Shown: positions 26,230 through 35,315 of the stretch, piece after piece
Layout of the letters: every line of letters begins with the position of its first letter
How positions within the stretch are numbered: the first letter of the stretch is position 1
Position numbers and translations under genes: made by a program
NCBI RefSeq assembly: GCF_014218805.1
Contig: NZ_JACJUV010000001.1
Coordinates: 372,001 to 436,000 of the forward strand
DNA length: 64,000 nucleotides
Direction: 5' to 3'
Source of the DNA: Teredinibacter franksiae
GTDB lineage: Bacteria; Pseudomonadota; Gammaproteobacteria; Pseudomonadales; Cellvibrionaceae
Notes under the pieces: model-generated
What the model was told of the DNA's origin: nothing
Seen by the model: only the letters and a program-made list of their open reading frames with translations
The model's database searches: none

Positions 26230-28668
26230 TTACGCCGCTGGAGCAATTAGCGGTAGGGAAACAATAAAAGTACTGCCCAGTGTAGGGTTATTGTATGCGC
26301 TAACGGTACCACCGTGCTTGTGCACCACAGTTTCTACAAAATATAAACCTAGGCCTGCACCACCCTCAGCGCTCTTACGCATACCTCGTTTAAAACGCTG
26401 GAACAACGTAGCTCTATCCTGCTCACCTATACCCGGCCCTTGGTCACAAACATGAACCTCAACTACGCTATCATGAGTCGCAAGACTTATTTTTATCTTT
26501 GTGCAAGCATCACTGTATTTTATAGCATTTGTGACCAAGTTGATTAATGCTCTCTCAATGAGATCCGTATCGGCCAATACCCATATGTCCACATCCTCTC
26601 GCTCCACCGTCATCGTTATGTTTTTCTGCTGGGCCAGCGGTACTGCGTAGGCATGCGCTGCGTCAACTACGGCATGCATATCATTAGTGGTATAATTGTC
26701 CGCGCTGGCCACTTCCGCGCGACTAAGGTGTAAAAGGCTTTCTGCGTAACTTATATTTCTAATAGCGTACTTTTCTATTTCACCGAGCACCTGGAGTTCC
26801 GTTTGGCTATCTCCTGCCATTATTCTTTGCTTTTCTATTAGCGCAATAATTGAAACCATCGGCGAGCGTAAATCATGCGAAATAAAATCCATTGTTTCCA
26901 TTCGGGAACGTTCACTATTCTTCAGTGTAGTAATATCGGTAAACGTAAATAATAGAATGTTGGTGGTTGCCGAACTAGACTCTTTATTAGAGGAAGGTCT
27001 CGATATATCAATATTTTTACCTTGAATGTACAAATCAACACGCTCTACCCTATCACTGCCCCCCTCAGCTATTTCACAATAACCTTCAATATTAATTGGC
27101 TTTTTGTTGTCACTCAACGCTGCAACAATATCGCTCCAACTGCACGATTCACCAAGGCAAAGTGAATGACCCAGTTCAGCAACACTAAATGATTCACTCA
27201 TACCGGGGAAAAGCGATTGCGCAAATTTATTTTTGAGCACAAGCGCACCACTCTTGTTAAATATAACGACCGCTTCCTGCAAGTTTGCCAAGCTTTGTAA
27301 AACCAACTGCCTAGCACTTTCCAATCCCCGATTCGCGAGGCGAAACTGTTCAATAGTTTTGGTTACAATCTCCGTACCCTTCAGCTTAGATTCAACACTA
27401 AAATGGGTACCAAACAGTATTTTACTAAGCCGTTCACTCGACGGCAGCATGTCGCCCTGTTCATTCTGCACACTAACCAAACCACCACTCTCTTCCTCCT
27501 CCTGTATACGGAGCAGTGAGCGGTGTAAAAAACGCAACGCAAACTCTATTTTCACCCAACTCCACAATGGATAAAAAATCAGAAGAAATACCATTACCCC
27601 TGAAGGAGGGAACCAGAGATTATGCTTCAACAATAAAAAAGCAGACACGACCACAATCATGGCCGAAGAAAAGAGTGTTAGCAGAAAAAAGTGGGACGGA
27701 CGTAAAAAGGAAAAAATTGTCAACAATACAAACACCATAAAAAATGTAATGTATGATGCCGTACCAACGCCCAATTCGTGGGATAGCTTATCTCCTCTAA
27801 TGGCTTGATAAACAAAACTGTTAAGTTTTACCCCCGGCATTCTTCCCGCAGGCGTTACAACCACATCGTGAATACCTGTAGCCGTTGCACCCACGAAAAT
27901 TATCTTGTTCTTCAGGACCGATGCAGGAACTCTTCGTTTAAGGACATCGCTATAAGATAATATTGGGGTTTCTCCACCCGATATAATTGGCACGAAATTT
28001 TTAAAATCGCGATAGATAAGCATCGGAGAATATTTTTCGACCTGCTGGGCTCGCAAACCGGGCAGTGGCGTACCTCCCTCCATTTGCATTTTTTCTTTAG
28101 ACGCATTTTCAACCACGTTGTGCAGCGCCAAAGCCATATGAGGCCAATGCGGCGAGCCGACACCCTCTTTGAGATAAACACTGCGACAAATGCCGCTCAC
28201 AGAGCAATCAATATGTGCGTGGCCTATAGCTGCCGTGTGCTTGGCGAAACGCGCTAGGGGCGGGATCTCCACAGATTGCCCCTGATAGCTGAGCGATTCA
28301 AAATACACAGGTAAAATAACCTTACCGTTACGCTCAATGGCGTTGGCAAAAGCTATATCATTGGCGGGCTGAAGAAGATCCGCCTCGCCGAAAAGAATAT
28401 CGAAAACAACAACACGCACGCCCGCATCGGTTAGAACATCCAATAATTCAGCGTGTCGCTTTCTTGGCCAGGGCCAACGCCCCAATTGTGCTGTGCTAAA
28501 TTCATCTATCGCAATAATTAGCACATCGTCCTGGGAGGGGACTTTGTTATGTGACTGAATGCGGTCAAAAAGGTAATAATCAAGAGAGGAAAACCAACTC
28601 CCGCTCACAGCCAATACCGCGACCATGCTCAGTATCAGCGGTAATACAAGATGTACAAGTCGATTCAC
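26230..28668 (-). CDS. CHASE2-domain sensor histidine kinase
   Basis: 812 residues in the inner membrane. One N-terminal helix (LVLPLILSMVAVLAVSGSW) is followed by a large extracytoplasmic CHASE2 domain containing WPWPRKRHAELLDVLTDAGV, VVFDILFGEAD and KIIFVGATATGIHD. Three adjacent membrane helices (~305-385), a PAS-like region and a coiled coil come next. The HisKA domain carries FISHDLRSPMVSI with the phosphorylated His near residue 598. The HATPase domain shows INLVTNAIKYSD (N box), VCDQGPGIG and GAGLGLYFVETVV. It is third in an operon behind a response regulator and a FecR-LysM protein, 21 bp after the latter. Confidence 0.93.
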   Translation of the reverse strand: MNRLVHLVLPLILSMVAVLAVSGSWFSSLDYYLFDRIQSHNKVPSQDDVLIIAIDEFSTAQLGRWPWPRKRHAELLDVLTDAGVRVVVFDILFGEADLLQPANDIAFANAIERNGKVILPVYFESLSYQGQSVEIPPLARFAKHTAAIGHAHIDCSVSGICRSVYLKEGVGSPHWPHMALALHNVVENASKEKMQMEGGTPLPGLRAQQVEKYSPMLIYRDFKNFVPIISGGETPILSYSDVLKRRVPASVLKNKIIFVGATATGIHDVVVTPAGRMPGVKLNSFVYQAIRGDKLSHELGVGTASYITFFMVFVLLTIFSFLRPSHFFLLTLFSSAMIVVVSAFLLLKHNLWFPPSGVMVFLLIFYPLWSWVKIEFALRFLHRSLLRIQEEEESGGLVSVQNEQGDMLPSSERLSKILFGTHFSVESKLKGTEIVTKTIEQFRLANRGLESARQLVLQSLANLQEAVVIFNKSGALVLKNKFAQSLFPGMSESFSVAELGHSLCLGESCSWSDIVAALSDNKKPINIEGYCEIAEGGSDRVERVDLYIQGKNIDISRPSSNKESSSATTNILLFTFTDITTLKNSERSRMETMDFISHDLRSPMVSIIALIEKQRIMAGDSQTELQVLGEIEKYAIRNISYAESLLHLSRAEVASADNYTTNDMHAVVDAAHAYAVPLAQQKNITMTVEREDVDIWVLADTDLIERALINLVTNAIKYSDACTKIKISLATHDSVVEVHVCDQGPGIGEQDRATLFQRFKRGMRKSAEGGAGLGLYFVETVVHKHGGTVSAYNNPTLGSTFIVSLPLIAPAA

Positions 28669-28689
28669 AATGGGTTACCTAGAATACTT

Positions 28690-29823
28690 TTAAAGGCCCA
28701 CAAGTAATAGCACAATAAGAAAGGTCATTACCTCCTTGGTTCTATCCTTTTTCTGTACAGGGGGTTCTTCTGGCCTAGGCTGACCACAGAGTTTTATCTC
28801 ACCCGGCATCCCCTTAAATAGCTTTTTATCAACCCCACTAACACGAATGCGATAACAGGCCGGTTCATCCATGGGAACAATAACTTCAGAATCTTCGCTT
28901 TTGTGAAGCTGAATTAATTTTGCGTCGCTAGAGTCGGCAAGCACTTCTACTACGTAATGCTCGGCGCCGTCTATATTTCCCCAATCAATTTTAAGGGGAT
29001 AAAACTGCGCGTCCGGCGCAGTTGTAAATGTCGGTTCCGACAATAATTCAAGTGGTTGCCCAACAGGCTTTCCCTGTTCGGCCATTACACCAAAACCCGT
29101 TTCAACCGGTACTGCAGCATCATCACCATGACCCACCACAACGATTGACCCTTCATATACAGAGCCGCGCATAACAGGGGCTTCAGTGTCCGAAGTGGTA
29201 ACACGAAAATCTGTTCCCCGTACCGCTGCAACGGCCGACGGAGATGTAATACTGAACCTTGAGCGCGGCTCTCGAACAGGTACTTTTGCACTACTACTAC
29301 CCTGTAATAACCGTATTTTGGAATCGACCATTCCGGCTTCGCCATTCTGTGAAAGCGAATCTAGAACAACTTTACTATCGGACTCCAGTACTAAAATAGC
29401 ACCATCCGCAAACCTTAATGTGGCACTACTATTTTCACCGGTTACAACTACTGCGCCCATACTCAGCGTTTCGCCCGTTACACCTACACGAGCTACTGCA
29501 TCTGCACTCCCAAACTGACTTAAGACACTAACAGATCCATGAATGTAGACCAATTCCACCGCTGCAGGCTGGTTTTTTAACCAGGCTACAGGAAACTTAA
29601 TACGGGTTCCTGGAGCAAGAGAACGAGGGTATTCAACATTATTATAAGCGCCAATCTTCTGCCAACAATTTTGTACCGTTGTGTACTCAATGCAAAGCCC
29701 CCAAAGGGTATCTCCTGCCCTTACGGTGTATACCCAGTCCTCTGCAGACGACTGAGCTGAATACATAAACGATAACGCAAGAAATACAAACGTACACAAT
29801 TTGGAATTTTTTATTCCGGGCAT
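28690..29823 (-). CDS. LysM-FecR domain protein with C-terminal membrane anchor
   Basis: 377 residues: signal peptide (LCTFVFLALSFMYSAQSSAE) and a LysM domain (DWVYTVRAGDTLWGLCIEYT...LAPGTRIKFP, ~30-80). A FecR domain (~95-230) includes FADGAILVLESDSKVVLD, LLQGSSSAKV and SAVAAVRGTDFRV. A fibronectin-like segment (~255-345) and a hydrophobic C-terminal helix (EVMTFLIVLLLVGL) end the protein. LysM suggests peptidoglycan contact; FecR domains in such proteins are thought to sense or transmit envelope signals. It lies between the response regulator and the CHASE2 kinase, 11 and 21 bp away, so it is a plausible periplasmic partner of the CHASE2 domain. Confidence 0.88.
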   Translation of the reverse strand: MPGIKNSKLCTFVFLALSFMYSAQSSAEDWVYTVRAGDTLWGLCIEYTTVQNCWQKIGAYNNVEYPRSLAPGTRIKFPVAWLKNQPAAVELVYIHGSVSVLSQFGSADAVARVGVTGETLSMGAVVVTGENSSATLRFADGAILVLESDSKVVLDSLSQNGEAGMVDSKIRLLQGSSSAKVPVREPRSRFSITSPSAVAAVRGTDFRVTTSDTEAPVMRGSVYEGSIVVVGHGDDAAVPVETGFGVMAEQGKPVGQPLELLSEPTFTTAPDAQFYPLKIDWGNIDGAEHYVVEVLADSSDAKLIQLHKSEDSEVIVPMDEPACYRIRVSGVDKKLFKGMPGEIKLCGQPRPEEPPVQKKDRTKEVMTFLIVLLLVGL

Positions 29824-29834
29824 AACTTATATCC

Positions 29835-30521
29835 CTAAGTGTTTATTTTTTCCAGCCGATAGCCATGCTGGTAAATTGTCTTTATTGTATACCCCATTTC
29901 AGGGCTAATTTTTAAACTACGGCGCACTCTACTCACGTGCACATCAACTTTTCGAGTATCCAAACCTGTTTCCGTGCCCCATACCGCTTTAAGCAGATAT
30001 TCCCTAGACAAAATTTTTCCGATATTCCTAAACAAGTGTAAAGCGACAAGGTAATCCTTTCTTGTCACCTTTAAAGTTTCATCGCCAACACATATTGACT
30101 CCGCTTTGCAATCTAGCGTTATTGGACCAACTTCAATGACATCACTTACCTGCTTAATACCTGCTCTGCGGCTCAATGCCGCAATACGCGCGAGCAATTC
30201 GGCTTGCCTTACAGGTTTTACCAGATAATCATCCGCGCCCTCACGTAATGCTGAAACAATATCTTCTTCAGAATCTCGTTGGGTTGTAAATAAAACGGGG
30301 GTTTTAGCCTCAAACTGCTGCCTAAGCGCTTTAAGAATTTCGATTCCCGTTGTGTCCGGTAATTCCCAATCTAAAATGATCAAATCTACAGGTTCAGCAA
30401 CGAAGTTTTTAAGAAAATCAGCGCCATTGGAAGCATGGACAATTTCATGCCCCTCACTCCCCAACCAGGAAAGAAGTAGTTCAGTTTGGGCAATGTCATC
30501 CTCCAAAAAACCAATTTTCAT
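29835..30521 (-). CDS. OmpR/PhoB-family response regulator
   Basis: 228 residues. The receiver domain has the acidic pocket LEDD (7-9), phospho-acceptor D51 in LIILDWELPD, Thr in LFTTQRD and Lys in YLVKPVR. The C-terminal winged helix follows with TRKDYLVALHLFRNIGKIL and VDVHVSRVRRSLKISPEMGYTIKTIYQHGYRLE. It is the first gene of the operon with the LysM-FecR protein and the CHASE2 kinase, and GGGGAT precedes its ATG. Targets are unknown; the 10-bp-spaced repeat in front of ompA is a candidate. Confidence 0.95.
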   Translation of the reverse strand: MKIGFLEDDIAQTELLLSWLGSEGHEIVHASNGADFLKNFVAEPVDLIILDWELPDTTGIEILKALRQQFEAKTPVLFTTQRDSEEDIVSALREGADDYLVKPVRQAELLARIAALSRRAGIKQVSDVIEVGPITLDCKAESICVGDETLKVTRKDYLVALHLFRNIGKILSREYLLKAVWGTETGLDTRKVDVHVSRVRRSLKISPEMGYTIKTIYQHGYRLEKINT

Positions 30522-31271
30522 ACAACGTATCCCCTAAACTAAACCCTATAACGCCAACCAATTTGCATACGACATTCGACAACAGCCACAGCCACAGCCA
30601 CAGAGCCAATCCATGCCGCATGGCGTTAAGGCGAGAGATTACTCATGTACCCCCCACATTGGCAAGATCTTTCCGCTGTAAAGACAACCCCCCGTACAAC
30701 CGATGGGGACGCGCGCTAACCCCAACCCTAAAAATAACCTTGTAGCCCATGACACACATTAATCAATCAAACACCCAGATGCGGTAATAATAATAACCAC
30801 CCACCCACACGCCTGGATTTTACGGTCTATAAGGCCACCATGCGGCGATTGAGCTATGAAGATTCCTCCCCGGCGAGCGATTACTACACCCATACACCAC
30901 ATTATTCAGTACTGGGCGAGCAAAAACCTTCATCTGCGCAGTTTGCTTGGAGATCATTGGATTTGCAGTTCCACTAAAGGTAGGCCGAGAACAGAGAATA
31001 AGGAGCACAGGAACTTTTGAGTTAAAAAGTGCCAGCAATAGATACTATAAATAACGGCTCAGCCGGTATAGCCCGAGATTGATTTTGGCTTCAACCCGAG
31101 AATAGAGGTGCCCTTAAGGACACCGCTATCAATTACTTGCGACTACAACATTTGTTGGCGCATTTCCGTTTAATGAGTGCCCCCCAAAAAAGCGACGCTT
31201 AGTGCTCACCGAATTTGTAACTAGCCAACAACACCGAAATTAAACCTTCAGCTTGTTTTGTTACTTGACGG
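30522..31271. other. Long intergenic region upstream of the response regulator
   Basis: No convincing gene. Near 30583-30603 there are tandem CAGCCA hexamers. A 72-codon minus-strand frame (30820-31038) has coding-like stretches but no start signal or known domain. Back-to-back GGGCACC-type repeat ends sit at 31105-31131. The response-regulator promoter should lie close to 30522. Confidence 0.5.
31105..31131. repeat. Two abutting GGGCACC-type repeat ends
   Basis: A right end (AGGTGCCC) and a left end (GGACACCGCTATCAATTA) meet head to head over TTAA, matching the termini of the elements at 45715, 57651 and 63139. It may mark two adjacent insertions or a deletion remnant. Confidence 0.6.
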
Positions 31272-32981
31272 TTACTCGACTACCTCCAATAGCACATTCC
31301 CGCTTGCGCCTGACGGAGGATTGGCGCCAACAATATTCGACAACGTGGGAGCTACATCAACCGTATGTACTCTGCGTGAAATTGTCCGAGGCTTTAGGTT
31401 GTGGCCCGCGAAGATAATCGGCACAAAAGTATCGTATGCCCACGGCGAACCATGCACCACTGCCGCAGAGAGGCCGTCCAAATCGTTAATAAACCAACCC
31501 GGGTCAAAAACCACATAAACATTCCCTGAACGCTTTGGATGGTAATTATGGCTCACCGCTCGAGTAATGTAATTGTCCGCTAGAAGTCCGCGCTCCAAAG
31601 CCGTGCTGGAAACCGCAGCCGAGACACCCGGTAAACGTATCAACTCTTCTACCACAGCCGTTTCTAACGCCAACAAATCAATTTTTTTGTTGTTGATCAC
31701 CTCATTACTCAAGTAGACATAGGGATGGTCATAAGCGTCTATAAGCTTTCCAGATATACGAAACTTCTTTTTAATTCTGTCTATAGCGGGCTGCTTATCC
31801 CAACTGTCGGGGGACACATAACCGGTCGGTATTCCCATTGAGTTTAGATAACCCGGCGCCTCGGGGCCACCGTGATCAGAGGATAGAACGATTAAGGTGT
31901 TGTCCAGCCCAACAGTTTTCTCTACATGCGCAAGCAAGTCTTTAAGGCTACGATCAAGGCGCAAGATATTGTCTTCCGATTCCAGGCTAGAAGGCCCGAA
32001 AAAATGCCCAATATAATCAGTTGCCGATAAACTAACACCTAAAAAGTCAGTAATATCATCGCCACCAAGATTTTCAGCATCAATAGTCGCTTTAGCAAAC
32101 GCCACTGTTAACTCGTCACCGGCAGGGCTTATTGTAAGGTAGGTCGAAAAATACTTATTTTCAGTCGTATCAAACTTATGCGGGAAAGTTCGCCCATACC
32201 CAGCCAGATCAACTTCCCACTCTTGATCATCCCTATCGCCAAACAAATAGCTGTCTTTTGGATGCATAAGTTCCCAAGCTTTACCGGAATATTGTTGAGG
32301 TAGTTTTTTTGCGTTCCAATCTACCACCCACTGAGGGTACTTTTCATAATAGTAACTACTGGTAACAAATTCATTGCTAGCTTTGGAAAACCAGAAGGCT
32401 TTACCGGAATGGCCAGCCATAGACACCGCACCTCTATCTTTAACAGATATACCGAATACTTTTGCTTTTCCCGCTGTTAACGAAGAAAGCTCATCTGAAA
32501 ACGTAGTGGTCAGAATGGAGACTGGTGATCGCCCATCACTGGATGCCGCTTTTTGGGTTGGGTCAATCTCTGTACTTGCGTCGACATCCGCATTAGCGGT
32601 TAGCAGTTTATAGCTTGGGTCTTCAATGTTATAAGCCGTAACACCCGTGGACCGGTCAAACCAGATATTGCCTATCATTCCGTGTGCAGAAGGATGCGCG
32701 CCGGTTGCAAGTGTTACATGCCCCACAATAGTTTCGGTGTTCGCATGGGCATGGTGCGCATTTTTGTATACCACACCATTATCCAGTAAATACTTTAGCC
32801 CGCCTTCACCCAGCTGACTATAATGGCGAGTGGGCATATCGCCACGAAACTGATCAACCGTTATCTGCAGGATTAATTTAGGTTTATTACCCGCTGAAAC
32901 CAACCCTGCGAAACAAAGCATTGCTGTTGCAACGATCAATTTAGAGTAATTACTCAAGTTTAGTTTTTGCTTCAACGTCAT
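31272..32981 (-). CDS. PafA-like alkaline phosphatase (type I phosphodiesterase superfamily)
   Basis: 569 residues, exported (IVATAMLCFAGLVSAGN signal). Alkaline-phosphatase superfamily motifs are LILQITVDQFRGDM (metal Asp), HANTETIVGHVTLATG with the nucleophilic Thr, MIGNIWFDR with the Asn of PafA, GVSLSATDYIGHFFG (Asp/His) and VLSSDHGGPEAPGY (Asp-His-Gly). The Thr nucleophile and Asn are as in the phosphate-irrepressible PafA enzymes, which release phosphate from many monoesters in the periplasm. It is monocistronic with no pho-box that I could recognise. Confidence 0.88.
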   Translation of the reverse strand: MTLKQKLNLSNYSKLIVATAMLCFAGLVSAGNKPKLILQITVDQFRGDMPTRHYSQLGEGGLKYLLDNGVVYKNAHHAHANTETIVGHVTLATGAHPSAHGMIGNIWFDRSTGVTAYNIEDPSYKLLTANADVDASTEIDPTQKAASSDGRSPVSILTTTFSDELSSLTAGKAKVFGISVKDRGAVSMAGHSGKAFWFSKASNEFVTSSYYYEKYPQWVVDWNAKKLPQQYSGKAWELMHPKDSYLFGDRDDQEWEVDLAGYGRTFPHKFDTTENKYFSTYLTISPAGDELTVAFAKATIDAENLGGDDITDFLGVSLSATDYIGHFFGPSSLESEDNILRLDRSLKDLLAHVEKTVGLDNTLIVLSSDHGGPEAPGYLNSMGIPTGYVSPDSWDKQPAIDRIKKKFRISGKLIDAYDHPYVYLSNEVINNKKIDLLALETAVVEELIRLPGVSAAVSSTALERGLLADNYITRAVSHNYHPKRSGNVYVVFDPGWFINDLDGLSAAVVHGSPWAYDTFVPIIFAGHNLKPRTISRRVHTVDVAPTLSNIVGANPPSGASGNVLLEVVE

Positions 32982-33312
32982 TATTTATCCTTGAAATTTA
33001 GTTGCCTAGAAAAATGTCCGACTTAGCCCACAGCCCCTGTTACATAACAACACATTGAGCATAAAACTAAGCTCCCAGGCTCGATAGAATTAGTCGGAGC
33101 GGTGCTATTACGCCCTGTACCCACTTGCTCCCCTACTTATCCACTAGTTTAGATTTTATAACCATCTAATTCTAAACCCCCAACAAAGCTCAGTCACTCC
33201 GTAATACCAGCCTTATCACGCCACCAACAACCTCGAATTCGAGTTCATTCCCCTTAAATGGCTTCCCATCTAGATTGAAGGGGTGGCCACCCCATTTGGC
33301 AACATAGTTTAA

Positions 33313-33444
33313 TTATTTCGCTCTAAATCGAATGACAAGTTCGCCCGTTTCAGCCCGGTTAAGCGCTTCTTTAATAACCTGGTTAAGCTTATCAACAGGA
33401 AACGCTTCCAGTATCATCACATCGAAAAAACCATGCTTATTCTC
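33313..33444 (-). pseudogene. C-terminal remnant resembling a zinc-type alcohol dehydrogenase
   Basis: About 43 codons, ending in a stop, read FFDVMILEAFPVDKLNQVI then ALNRAETGELVIRFRAK. This is the usual tail of medium-chain dehydrogenase/quinone reductase proteins (a PVDK-N-V segment followed by G-LVIRF). A stop codon interrupts the frame immediately upstream, and a CTGC array follows. In a shifted frame further upstream, LVLVLGAIGSEKVSLWAATIIGF could be an earlier piece of the same gene. Assignment is by pattern only. Confidence 0.4.
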
Positions 33445-33466
33445 GCATTAAGAGCGAGTTGTCGAC

Positions 33467-33505
33467 CCCCGCCCGCCCGCCTGCCTGCCTGCCTGCCTGC
33501 CTGCC
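33467..33505 (+). repeat. Tetranucleotide array (GCCC then six CTGC)
   Basis: Two GCCC units run into six perfect CTGC units (33481-33504). Tetranucleotide arrays are classic slippage sites, but no intact gene is attached here, so it is probably inert. Confidence 0.95.
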
Positions 33506-34230
33506 ATTACAATCAAAACCGATAATGGTCGCCGCCCATAGGCTCACCTTTTCAGAGCCTATCGCCCCCAAAACCAGCACTAAATATAGCGGTTTCAACG
33601 GTTCAACCTTACAACGATATTGCCTGTGGAAAACACCAGAAATGAAATGCGTACATTTCCTGTACAACCCGGTTATACAACACACAAAACCGTCAGCATT
33701 ATGCCTACCAACGCTTATAGATAACGGCTATCAATAGGGCTCTTGCTTATACCTCAGCATACCTAATTAAAGGCACCCCAATTCATCGGGATTGGACCCC
33801 AACTTTACTTCCTATGTTTATGCTCTGCAATTTTAACCGGCATGCTGGTGGGCTGGCGAAACAAAGTATGGATCGCACGCAAAGCCGCACAGGGTGCGAC
33901 CTAGCATGCCTTACTACGCAATTAGCGCGGCTTCGACAACAACAAGCAGCCCCGAACAAATTCATCCCTAAATCTTATCCGCCATTCTATTCATGCATCT
34001 AAGAAGCCAACAATAAAGCAGGTGTTTAGGTTGGCATTACCCATTTTGCTCGGTTAAACTCCTAGCGCCCGTGCATGCTAAATATTGACGATAGGCTACA
34101 AAAAAGTAGCCACAAAACCATGGTGGACTTTGTTATGCTTTCGCCACCCGTCAAGAATAAAACTAGAATACGGAAAATTTAGTATTGATCTGGGAATGGA
34201 GACAATGACACAAGTCCCTGCGGGGCTGGG

Positions 34231-34285
34231 AATTAAGGGCACCCCTAATAATTTCCAGCATTAATCTTTAGGGCACTTCTATTAA
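34231..34285 (+). repeat. Two direct GGGCACC-type repeat ends upstream of moxR
   Basis: AATTAAGGGCACCCCTAATA and, 30 bp on, TTTAGGGCACTTCTATTAAA both match the left end of the MITE-like family and lie 55-110 bp before the moxR start. Confidence 0.6.
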
Positions 34286-34339
34286 AAACTTCTGTAAGCC
34301 TCCAGGTATTGGGGGCCTATAGCTTACAAAGGTACTTTT

Positions 34340-35311
34340 ATGCCCTCCCCTTCACACCAAGCTATACACACCCTTGCTTCGACAATGGAACAAACCATAA
34401 TCGGTCAAAGCCACGTCATTGAGACACTTATCATCGCACTTTTGACAAACGGCAATGTATTGCTGGAAGGCTTACCTGGAACCGCAAAAACACGATCGAT
34501 CAAACAATTATCAAAAACTCTCCAAGCCTCGATGGGCCGCGTACAATTTACACCAGACTTATTACCCTCTGATGTGACGGGAACAGAAATTTATCAAGAG
34601 CTGGATGGTAAGCAAATTCTATCTTTTCAGCAGGGCCCCATTTTTAACAACCTCGTATTAGCCGACGAAATTAATCGCGCACCAGCAAAGGTACAAGCCG
34701 CCTTACTGGAGGCCATGGAAGAACGCCAGGTTACCGTGGCCGGTAAAACCTATAAGCTCCCCGAGCTTTTTATGGTGTTGGCCACTCAAAATCCAATTGA
34801 GCAAGAAGGGACTTACCCTCTACCCGAAGCTCAAATGGATCGCTTTATTATGAAAATAAGAGTTGATTACCCTGAAGACGATGCAGAATTACAAATCATT
34901 AATTTAATGCGCGGCGAGGAGAATGTTGCAAATTCAGCAAAAATCGAGGCAATCGATCAAGGCGTCATTTTTTCTGCACGTGAAGAAATTCGCAAAATCG
35001 AAGTAAGCCCCGTCATAGACCAATATTTAGTTGCTCTCGTTATGGCCACTCGAGACCCGCAGCGCTATACAGACGCCCCCCTAAAAGACTGGATAAGTGT
35101 TGGTGCCAGCCCTCGCGCTAGTATTTCACTCGACCGCTGTGCAAGGGCCCGCGCCTGGCTTCAAGGCAAAAATACCGTTGACCCCGATGACATTCGCGCG
35201 GTCGCCCATAGCGTGCTTAGGCACAGGCTAATCCTAACCTACGAAGCACTGTCTGAGCAGATCGACCCGGATCAAGTAATTGACGAAATTTTGAAAAACG
35301 TAGCGGTATAA
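34340..35311 (+). CDS. moxR: MoxR-family AAA+ ATPase
   Basis: 323 residues. Walker A is GLPGTAKT (44-51), Walker B LVLADEINRAPAKVQ, sensor 1 LATQNPIEQEGTYPLPEAQMDRF and sensor 2 in SVGASPRASISL. MoxR proteins act as chaperone-like ATPases that activate von Willebrand factor-A proteins, here those encoded downstream. AAAGG lies 8 nt before the ATG. It opens a seven-gene operon (DUF58, DUF4381, BatA-D), the standard Bat/aerotolerance arrangement. Confidence 0.95.
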   Translation: MPSPSHQAIHTLASTMEQTIIGQSHVIETLIIALLTNGNVLLEGLPGTAKTRSIKQLSKTLQASMGRVQFTPDLLPSDVTGTEIYQELDGKQILSFQQGPIFNNLVLADEINRAPAKVQAALLEAMEERQVTVAGKTYKLPELFMVLATQNPIEQEGTYPLPEAQMDRFIMKIRVDYPEDDAELQIINLMRGEENVANSAKIEAIDQGVIFSAREEIRKIEVSPVIDQYLVALVMATRDPQRYTDAPLKDWISVGASPRASISLDRCARARAWLQGKNTVDPDDIRAVAHSVLRHRLILTYEALSEQIDPDQVIDEILKNVAV

Positions 35312-35315
35312 CCCG

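Larger units (their letters stand above)
32982..34339. other. Decayed intergenic region
   Basis: About 1.36 kb without an intact gene. It holds perfect palindromes (CTCGAATTCGAG near 33232, GGGGTGGCCACCCC at 33280), a dehydrogenase-like gene remnant, a CTGC array, a hairpin GGCTAC/GTAGCC near 34093 and two repeat ends just before moxR. It looks like a graveyard of insertions and deletions. Confidence 0.6.

Noticed and set aside
33437..33737. Two frames over the CTGC array
   Set aside because: Low-complexity Arg-Gln-Ala-Gly or Cys-Leu-Pro-Ala translation, no ribosome-binding site; better explained as decayed DNA.
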